Assembly: GCA_963555705.1 (NCBI GenBank)
Contig: OY743169.1
Location: 1,123,501-1,187,500, forward strand
DNA from: Ligustrum vulgare
Lineage: Eukaryota; Streptophyta; Magnoliopsida; Lamiales; Oleaceae
Reading direction: 5' to 3'
DNA length: 64,000 nucleotides
Shown here: in pieces, positions 11,871 through 20,344 of the stretch
How the letters are laid out: the number at the start of each line of letters is the position of its first letter
Numbering within the stretch: the stretch's first letter is position 1
Made by a program: the position numbers and the translations under genes
Notes under the pieces: model-generated
What the model was told of the DNA's origin: nothing
Database searches by the model: none
What the model saw: the letters and a program-made list of their open reading frames with translations, nothing else

Positions 11871-13037
11871 GAAAGTTTATAATATTTAAAATAAAATATC
11901 CTTTCCTTTCCTCATTCAGATCGAAGAGAGAGAGGGATCGTAGAGCAAAGCGAGAGATAGAGAGATGGCGTGTGAAATCGTGAGGGAAAAGGAATCTGTC
12001 GCCGGTAGTTCACCGGCGCAACGTCGGCGCAGGATGCGGCCAACTGTGAGGGTTCCGCTAGTCTAGGTTCTTGTGGATTTGGTACAGTTTTGGGTTTGGG
12101 CTGTGCAGTGGAAGAAAAACGGCAGAAGTGATGATGATTCAGGGTTTGGTCGAGGCAGTGATGGTGGTTTGGTGATTGGTTTATGACTGTATTGGTTGCA
12201 ATGAGGTGAGGGTGATTCAGCAGTGATGGTGTCTGCTTGATCAAAATTGGTTGAGGCAGTGTTTGGTTTGTTCGATTGGGAGTCATGGAGATGATTTCTT
12301 GAATTGAGCAGTGAATTGGTAGTGAATTTGCTGTGAATTGGTGGTGTCCGGTGATGATGATGCTGATTTGAAAATGATGGTGAAAAGAAAACTGAAATGG
12401 AGGTTCGATTGAGACAGCAGTTTGGTGATGATGATGAATACTGTGGTTTTACAAATTGGTTGATGGTGCGATGGAGCAGTGCTGAGGATGATTGCTTAAA
12501 TTGAAAAACATGATGGAAAAAAAAAAAAAAAAAGAATTGATGAATGGGGAACATCATAATTTGGGGAGGGGAATCATTCATTGAGTGGGTTTGGCTTTTT
12601 GATTAGATAAATGAATGGAAAGGAAGAAAAACGTGGGTTGCAAATTAGGTTAATGGTGTAAAGTATGGGAATTTTGGTTATGATAATTATTGCACTAACT
12701 TCGATTAAAAAAATGTATTTAAAACAGATATATTTTGGACTGAAAAATACATTTGAGAAATAAATAATTTTGAGATAAAAATTGAATTGCATATTATGGA
12801 CTTAAAATAATATAAATAAGAAAATGGAATTTAAAATGCTTTTGACAATAATACTTAAAATAATATAATTTTAGAAATTCGGATTTTAATTTAAAATCGA
12901 ACAAATTCGATATTTCTTGACTTGGCTAGACGAATCCGTCGCGGCGTTAACTTCAAAACAATGGGTGAAATAGTAGCGACACAATTTTCTAAATATTAAA
13001 ATAATTATTAATTGCGTAAAAATTCTGAGTCGCTACA

Positions 13038-13854
13038 ATTAATCTTGGCAGCAATAGTACAATTGATAAATGTGTTAGAATTTGAAAAACACTTCGTGCA
13101 CATGTTTATAAATATATGAAATCTAACACGTAACTATAATTTCAACTTCAACAAGTGCATTTATTATGTTTAGTTAGTGCATACTAAAGTTATAAGATTT
13201 GTAGTTCACAATCATATATGAAGTTGACAATTTTTTTTTCATTCTTGCAATTGCCATACGGTGTTTTGCTATGATCATTATAACTCCATTTAATATGTGC
13301 AAAAACTACAAACTTGTTGATGTGATTGTGGTTTTAAATTTAATTGTTTGCTCATATTTAGTGACTTTCAACTTCATTTCATACCTTACATTCAAGTGGC
13401 AAATCTATATAATTTAATCACACAAGTTAATACGCGAAGGACTATCAAGTTTCTTTTTATTTATTTTTTTTATTATTTCTTTTTGTTAAGTTATACAATT
13501 TTCTCATATGATGTTAGATTATTTAGATGTAGAAGTCATATGATGCCTAGATCATAGAGGATGCAAATGCGATCATTAAATATTTGAAACCATTTAATTT
13601 TATAAAATAATATGTAAGTTTTTTTCTAACCACAAAATTAATATTTTTTCTGTTTAATTTTTTTCATCTATGTCCTGATGAAATAAATTATTAATTAATG
13701 TATGCTTAAATATGTGCTCTTTTATTTGTCAACTCTAAACACCATATCTTAGATTTGACAGCACAGTCATACACATTATTGTCTGCACAGTCACAGGGAA
13801 ATCTACTCACCATACCTAATTTGCATTTGTTTTTAACAGAGAGCTCTTATTCAG

Positions 13855-13886
<32 letters not shown>

Positions 13887-14100
13887 GATATATATATAAA
13901 TACATACAAATATACACACACGTACACAATCTTGTACTATATATATACAATCTATTCCCCATACCTAACCTGTATTCTGAAACTGATTTGACAGAATAAT
14001 ATACCCCTGTACATTATATAGTAACAGGGAGCTCCCTGATTTGACAGAATAATGTACCCATGTACATTATTCAGTAACAAGGAGCTCCCTTCCTTACATA
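13038..14100. other. AT-rich spacer with two small tandem duplications
   Basis: After the solo LTR the direct-repeat copy resumes to about 13078. About 750 bases (13079-13830) follow that have no counterpart in copy 1, after which similarity to about 7463-7510 returns (GAGCTCTTATTCAG and a TA tract). A roughly 50-bp unit containing GATTTGACAGAATAAT and GGAGCTCCC is tandemly repeated at about 13985-14090. No gene is seen. Confidence 0.5.
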
Positions 14101-14112
14101 ATTGAAAATATA

Positions 14113-14119
14113 TATATAA

Positions 14120-14199
<80 letters not shown>
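14113..14199. repeat. Compound microsatellite (TC)n(TA)n(GA)n
   Basis: Adjacent CT, TA and GA tracts about 400 bases in front of the RPA-like gene. The CT and GA arms could fold back on each other. Confidence 0.9.
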
Positions 14200-14200
<1 letters not shown>

Positions 14201-14498
14201 AGATTTAGATTATGTATCTATCTATCTACAAAAATATTAATATTATCTATAAATCCATAGCACTTTCTCCATTTTCTTTCATAATGATATTTCACCAACA
14301 CATTGCTTATATTTGTCCATTCACTCCACATGCATTGAGTTGCACAAATCTGTAAGTTCCTTTTCTTCCCATTTCATTTACTCTTTTTCTTTTCGTTTAC
14401 ATCTCACTTGTTACTTTACATTCTTCTTTATTCATTATTGTATCCTCAATCTTTCTATTGTTTTCATTGCACAGCTTACCTACATTCTCTCATCTTCA

Positions 14499-15613
14499 AT
14501 GCAGGAAGCTGTTCAACCAGCCATGGAAACAACTTACAAGCTCATTTCTCAGATTTCACCTAATCAGACTAACTGCACAGCAAAGGTCATAGTTGCAGAA
14601 AAATCCATTCCAAAAGTGAGCCAACACAGTCCTACAAAGTATCAGAATATTGTCTTCATTGATCCTGAGGTATAATACCATTCATAGACAGATTAAATGC
14701 TTTGTTCTTTCCTGCCTTCCTATTTTTTTAACATATATTGTGATCATTGGTGTAGGGCAATAAAGTCCAGGCAACCATATATGATAGTAACATAACGGCA
14801 TTCCAAGATAAATTTGTCCTCTCAAAGACATATTTAGTGTCAAATGCAACAGTGAGGCATACTAAGGCTCAATACCGAGCTATTGCTAGCGATGTGCAAT
14901 GGACAATCACTGGGAGAACTCGAGTAGAAGAAATAGAAGAAAATAACAGTTCCCTTCTATATGAAACATATGAGTTTGTGCCATTTCACATGTTCCAAAA
15001 CTACATGGATTCAAATTTAGAAATATGTGATCTTCAAGACCTTTGTTGTTCATTAAAATTTAGGTTTATCAGTCATCAGTTTAATATATGATCCTAAACT
15101 GAATTATTGCCTTTGTTTTCACAGGTGTTATCGGTGTAGTTATAGACATGCGACCAAAAAGACAAATTCAAACATCATCTGAAAGCCAGTCACTTGTTCA
15201 AGCGCTTTTCCTCATCAATGATCAGTATATATCCAATTATTTGTTACATTTCTTCAATCATTTATACTTTAACTTTTGACATCTCTTCATCATTTGAAAA
15301 AATACAGGTTCCAAACTATAGTTCTTTGTATGTGGTACAACTTTGTGGACACTGAATGCACTGCCATTTCAACCATCTTAAGCAAGAAACCTGTCATCGT
15401 TGGGAACCACTTGAAAGTAACTTCTTTCAATGGTAAAATTCTAAATACATTACACACATCAATAAATTACTAATTTGATTACAAACATATTCTAATTACA
15501 TTAATATCTTTTCTTCTAGGTTTATCTATTTCTACAAAGGGTAACAACTCCATTTTGCTAAATCCTGAATTTGGGCAAGTCATCGAACTAAAATCATGGT
15601 AAATGTTTAGTTT

Positions 15614-15696
<83 letters not shown>

Positions 15697-16921
15697 TTAA
15701 GAAAAAAAATATCACTATAATCATTTCACAATTATTACTAATAAAGTCACTTTGATGCAAGGGTTGATGCAAATGTGCACAGGCTGGATGAAATACTATC
15801 AATAAAAGAATACTTGCATTTCTCTTCATCCAGCTTAGTTGCTCCAAGTGAGGATAAGTATACCACCATTCAGAAAATCCAAGATTTAGTTTTCACTGTA
15901 AGCTTTCCCAATTAATAAATAATTATTTCCTGCTCATTTTCAGATGCTACTCAACTCATAACTTCATAACTATATGTATTTTAATTTAACTAAGTTTAAA
16001 TCCTAACATGTACATTTAATTTCTTCCAGCAAAAGTTTTTCTGGCTAAAGGCAACAGTCAGCCTTGTTGCACCTGTGAAATCACCACTTTGGTACTTAGC
16101 ATGCAATAATTGTAATAAAATGTCAAATGTGTCTTACAATGAAGTGTATCAGTGCTACTACTGCAAGTATATGCATGCCCGAGCTTCTCCTAGGTAAATT
16201 ATTTACATAAGTCAACTATTTCTTGCTTTTTGAACATTTAGATACATTATAGCCTACACCAGTTATAGTTTGATGTTTAACTGCCAATTCCTAGAAAGTT
16301 AACATATTTACCATCTAACTATTATAGAGCAAGAGCAAATGTACATTAGCAAGATCTCACTGGACACATTTATGCCACTGTAATTGGCGAACCAACTGAA
16401 AGTTTTTTACAATGTACTGCCTTGGATCTAATGAAACAGGTATAGCCGTGATACTTCAAATCTATATTTTCTTCAACAAAATACAAACATATTACTCATG
16501 TTGAATTATTTCCTTTATGTATGTGAAGGATTCAAATGATGTTCTTAAGATGGTACGCAACAAAACCGATGAAGATTATATCTTGTATGTGAAAGCAATA
16601 ACAACAGACACAAGCACTTCATAGAGTAGATACGAGTTAGTGTTCATCCTACACCCAGCCTCAATCCAAGATGCAGTTGCAGATGGAAGTGTCGATTCCC
16701 CAGAAAAAGTTCTAGCTGTTGAGGAGAATCCAAGTGGCCAAAATGTTGTACATGATTCTGTCAGGCGAAATCTTTTCCCAAGAGAAAATGAACTCAACAA
16801 AGCATCGGTTACCCCCCAAAAAATGTGTGATGATGATGCTTCATCATCTTCGATTGCTGATAATCAAATTGGGTCTGCTTCTCCTACCACAAAATCTGTT
16901 CATTTATCTCATGAAGACTGA
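14499..16921 (+). pseudogene. RPA1-like single-strand DNA-binding protein, Helitron-type, two in-frame stops
   Basis: Matches the plant replication protein A 70 kDa subunit family in its short Helitron-associated form (three OB folds, nuclear ssDNA binding). Nine exons fit well with GT-AG sites: 14499-14669, 14756-15025, 15125-15224, 15308-15432, 15520-15598, 15762-15897, 16030-16193, 16328-16439 and 16529-16921. The first OB fold has KYQNIVFIDPEG, the second starts VIGVVIDMRP, and the third carries a Cys4 zinc motif ACNNC...YQCYYC near 16100-16165. Met at 14523 is an alternative start. Two TAG codons interrupt the frame, one after RARANVH (about 16349) and one after TDTSTS (about 16622), while the splice sites and the rest of the frame are kept. 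Inactivation therefore looks recent, or these are sequencing errors. The acidic, serine-rich tail ends HED. It probably served the same Helitron as the Rep/helicase. Confidence 0.85.
15624..15693. repeat. (CT)n(AT)n microsatellite in an RPA intron
   Basis: Dinucleotide tract inside the fifth intron of the RPA-like gene; it does not disturb the flanking splice sites. Confidence 0.9.
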
Positions 16922-18840
16922 ATCGAAATGTCGTATGAACATTAGTCTAGAGTATTGGCGTCGTCCTTCTTTAGTTCCATGTCTTCTGTATAGTGCTTTT
17001 AATTATGCAGCATGTATAGTGCACTTGTAGTCCCTTTTGTTTGCAGGAATAGTCAACAATGTGGAATTTATCTTGTGGACACCACTAAGATAGTTTCTGG
17101 TTTGTTTAATCTGTATCTTCTGCACGTCTTTTGGAAGTTGTAATGGGCAACCATATTAACTTTATATCTATGTCATTGGTTGTGTCCCCTATCATTTGAG
17201 TGTTTAGTCTCTTTTGAATGCTTTTGCATACAACGTGATTTATGTTTATTAAATCATGATGTCTTGAATTGAATTACTTCGAAGTGATCATTATTTTTTC
17301 CGTTTTCTTTTTTCGGTGTTTGGTGCTGGCAGTCCTTCGAGCAGACTTATGGGTGCAAATTGTGTATTGAGCCATGTACTACAAGAGGGGAGATGAAGTA
17401 ATTTTTACTTGGTTTGTTGATTATTAGCTAGCATTTTATTGATAATGATTTCTTTTCAATTTGATGTGCTATTGTTTTGAAATCGGGATTGGATTTGTAC
17501 TTCTGATTTGTGATTAGTGCTTTAATATCCGATTGCAACACTGTCTTGCACTTTTAATTTCAACAATGGATGTTGCAACGTAGTTTACATGTTTTGTGTA
17601 ACTGACAGGTGGAGTGATAAGTACAGTTAAAGGGAATAACTATTTGGTTGGTGAGTAGCTAGAACCCAAGGAAACAGTTTACAAGACAATAATATAGAAC
17701 CAATGGTACCTTTCACCCGAATCACTAATTCAATGTAGAAACATTAGAGTGATTGTAGAACTATAGTCACGACATATATGATTTCTTTCCTTCAATAAGA
17801 GTATTGAATTAAATTCTTCCTCCAACGTGATCTATGGTGAACTAAGTTCAGTTGCTCTAATGATTAGGAATTTTAGAGGATGATGAGAATTCCTGAGAAA
17901 ACTAATAAATGCTTGACTTTAGATTTTGATCTGGTTTTCATCATTTTCTTCATAAAGAAGGAAGTGTTCAATTTCAATGACTTGTTGTAGAAACATAAGA
18001 CTTAAATGATTGCTTCCAAGATAGATGTATGTAATCTTAAAAAATATAACTATATTGTCTCCGACGGCATATAATAATTATAAAGTCACTGATATTTATG
18101 TTTTAAGTTCTTAAATTATAACCTAATATTTGTATTTTAAGTTCTTGTGGTAAACGTAAAGATCTCTAATATTTGTGTTTTAAGTTCTTGAATTTATAAT
18201 CTGACAAGTAAAAATATGCTGATAACACATTCTACTTTTTTTTTTTTTTAAGCAAATCATTGTATGATTAAATGTTTCTTTTTCTACTATAACTCTTCCT
18301 TATGCTGATTCTTTTTTGGTCATCTAATAAGATTGAAAGTGAATTCAAGAAAGAGGTTATAAATTAAAACTAAGTAGAAGACATAAATCAGGAATCACAT
18401 TTCCATTTATTTAAGAGTTCGACCTTCTTTAGAATGTTACATTATATTGGAATTGAAATTTACAATACAAATGAATACAAAAATGATAGAATCAATTACT
18501 ACCATAATGAATGCTACTCCAGAGTTGATCTATATAGCTACAATTCAAGTAGATTAACGTCTTTTGAAAATATCATTACAACAATTCACGACATCTCTAA
18601 TACAAATATCTATAGTCCCAAAACCACCTAACAAATAAGAATTATTGTGAATGAGATGCTTAACCTACTAGTTGTAATTTAAAATAGAACGAAAATAATA
18701 GCATAAAATAAGCACAATACGTCAATCGTTAGTTCTGCTTTATATTTGAGTAAAATATTATGTTTTAGTTGCACTTTAAAACATCTTCGACTTAAAATCT
18801 TTTAATATTTACACGTTATTACATACATAGTTACTACTAC
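16922..18840. other. 3' region of the Helitron, no gene
   Basis: Untranslated and non-coding sequence between the RPA-like gene and the Helitron right end. At about 18086-18190 a unit of about 50 bases with core TTTTAAGTTCTTG occurs three times. Nothing else is recognised. Confidence 0.45.
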
Positions 18841-18843
18841 GTC

Positions 18844-18869
18844 CCGTGCAACGCACGGACAAATACTAG
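18844..18869 (+). other. Helitron 3' terminus (hairpin plus CTAG)
   Basis: CCGTGC-AAC-GCACGG forms a perfect 6-bp stem, followed after seven bases by CTAG and then T. This is the standard right end of plant Helitrons (hairpin about 10 bases before CTRR, insertion between A and T). It ends the element that holds the RPA-like gene. Confidence 0.85.
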
Positions 18870-18870
18870 T

Positions 18871-19247
18871 AAGACTATAAGAGTAAGTAAATAAGAAAGA
18901 TGTCCAATTTTTAGTACAAAAAGAAAGAAAACAAAAGAGGAAAAATATAATTTTCTATTTCGTGCACTTATTGGAATCCTTACTTATTATTATTATTATT
19001 ATTATTAGAGTACAAAAAGAACCAAACAAAGGAGGAAAATATCATTTTCTATCTTATGTAATTATTGGGTTCACCACAATGGATACATCAGTAGAGGGAG
19101 TCCATACCTTGCTAATTATTGGGTCATCACGTTGGATACTTAGTGGAGGGAATACACAGTTCATACCTTTGATCCCTATTCCACGTTATGGTCCACGTGT
19201 TAAAAAAATCACACCTATTATGCGTCTGTTTCAAATCAAACATTAAG
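18871..19247. repeat. Short local duplications downstream of the sucrose transporter
   Basis: A roughly 65-base segment starting GTACAAAAAGAA is present twice (about 18917-18976 and 19012-19075), separated by a (TTA)n tract. A phrase with GTAGAGGGAGTCCATAC occurs at about 19092 and again at about 20171, next to a similar 'AATCACAC(C/T)TATTA' segment. The second pair is part of the duplication that also produced the exon relic at 19803-19950. Confidence 0.6.
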
Positions 19248-19430
19248 TGCCTGTATGATAAATATAGTTTTTAATAAAAAGTTGAGTTTTGAAAATTTAA
19301 TGATTAAAAAATTGTTTGAAAAGTAAAAAATTGTAGTCTTAACTTTGTTGGATGGTTGTGATTGATTACTGTAGAATAAAGTAGTAAAAAGTATGAGATA
19401 ATATGGAGATCAAATAAGGACTAAATGAGA
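19248..19430. repeat. MITE-like repeat, about 180 bp (member 1)
   Basis: Starts TGCCTGTATGATAAA and ends ATCAAATAAGGACTAA, giving imperfect inverted ends around a T/A-rich body with TTTGAAAAGT and TGATTGA. Comparable units are at about 24541, 33659, 34155, 35523 and 43025. Confidence 0.5.
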
Positions 19431-19499
19431 TTTTTGTATTTTTTAACAGTATTTTCATTATAAAATAATACATGTTCGCATAATAAAAATTGAAAAAAA

Positions 19500-19556
19500 C
19501 TTGTTGTACTCCCGCCTCACCGCAGGGGCACACCGGTCAGTCGGGGGTACAACAAG
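19500..19556. other. GC-rich inverted repeat (hairpin)
   Basis: CTTGTTGTACTCCCGCC at 19500-19516 pairs with GTCGGGGGTACAACAAG at 19540-19556 with two mismatches, leaving a loop of about 23 bases. It is isolated in AT-rich DNA. It may be a tiny transposon remnant or a transcription-stop-like hairpin; I cannot tell. Confidence 0.6.
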
Positions 19557-19802
19557 ACCCCCCAAAATAAAAATTGCTCAAAAAAACCATTAATCCTTGT
19601 TTGTCTCCCTTTTTTTAAATCTCTTTTTTCTTATACTATTTTTCAATCAGATATATAAACAAAAAGTAAGATAAAAAAATTTCCTACTTTTTAATCACAT
19701 ATTCTCCATAAAATCACGATTCAAAACATAAATTTGGCCGTCAAACAGAAATTAGGTATGAAGAGAAAAACAAAACTAGCACACTGATAATAATAATCGT
19801 TA

Positions 19803-19950
19803 CATTGATACGTAAATATAATCCTCTGACGATCATGATCTCCATCGACTGATAAAATACCAAAAGATAAATTTAAAAGTATGCATGGTGAGTGGAAAAG
19901 ACCCGCTAGCTGTAGATGCCACCTTGCAGTTACGAACCTCGAACAAAAAT
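19803..19950 (-). pseudogene. Decayed copy of the last sucrose-transporter exon
   Basis: The plus strand here aligns with the terminal exon region at about 20336-20490. Anchors are CATTGATA, then AATCCTC, GCATGGTGAGTG, CCGCTAGCTG against CCACTAGCCG, GATGCCAC, and a final GTTACGAACCTCGAACAA against GTTACCACCTCCGAACAAG after a deletion. It sits about 0.4 kb downstream of the gene in the same orientation. The rest of the gene is absent and the frame is lost. The simplest reading is an old local tandem duplication of the 3' end of the gene. Confidence 0.7.
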
Positions 19951-20344
19951 CATGCCAATAGTAACAGTACTGTTCTTGTAATTGTAACATTGTCATCTAA
20001 TTGTCTCTATTAGAAAAGAAAACTGTCGTTTTTAATTATATTGAAATTGAACCAACATTGTATAGCGAGTAAGTTTATCTATGTTTTGGTTTATCTGGTA
20101 TATATTGTTAACTAAAATTGTCAAAGTCTTGTGTTCCAAAAAGAAAAACATTAATTATTGTGGTCGATTAGTAGAGGGAGTCCATACACTTTCGCGACGG
20201 TCCAAACATTAGAAAATCACACTTATTACAGTTAAGTTGATGTCCTTGGCTAAAAAATGCCAAATTTTGGTCGAAAAGAAAAGGACTAACACCAGAAACA
20301 GGTAGGAGAAAACTAGCTAGTTAGCTTAAGGGTACATTGATATT

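Larger units (their letters stand above)
10156..13037 (+). mobile_element. Solo LTR, about 2.9 kb (copy A)
   Basis: Starts TGTAGCGCCCCG and ends GTCGCTACA, so it has TG...CA ends with a 7-bp inverted repeat TGTAGCG/CGCTACA. It is flanked by a perfect 5-bp target duplication ATTAA (10151-10155 and 13038-13042). There are no internal genes, primer site or second LTR, as expected for a solo LTR left by recombination. A second full copy is at 57458-60253 and an inverted partial copy at 29633-30680. Two repeat arrays lie inside (about 10800-11130 and 11440-11870). The last third is G/T-rich on this strand and leaves long low-complexity open frames on the other strand. The parent family was probably a large Ty3/gypsy-type element, but no protein region is present to prove it. 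Confidence 0.85.
1..18869 (+). mobile_element. Large Helitron-like element, right part, with Rep/helicase and RPA genes
   Basis: Three pieces on the same strand support one element. They are a RepHel-type gene remnant (2051-6671), an RPA1-like gene (14499-16921), and a canonical Helitron right end. The right end is a perfect 6-bp stem with loop AAC at 18844-18858, then CTAG at 18866-18869 followed by T. Plant autonomous Helitrons are known to carry RepHel and often RPA genes. The element is unusually long. A 2.9 kb solo LTR at 10156-13037 and several internal duplications explain part of that. The left end is not seen, so the left limit is only the window edge. The alternative is that RepHel and RPA belong to two adjacent Helitrons. 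Confidence 0.55.

Noticed and set aside
12063..12581. 172-codon minus-strand ORF in solo LTR A (and 59069-59842 in copy B) as genes
   Set aside because: Low-complexity Ser/Pro/His/Asn-rich products on the complement of a G/T-rich repeat; no recognisable domain. Kept only as a finding.
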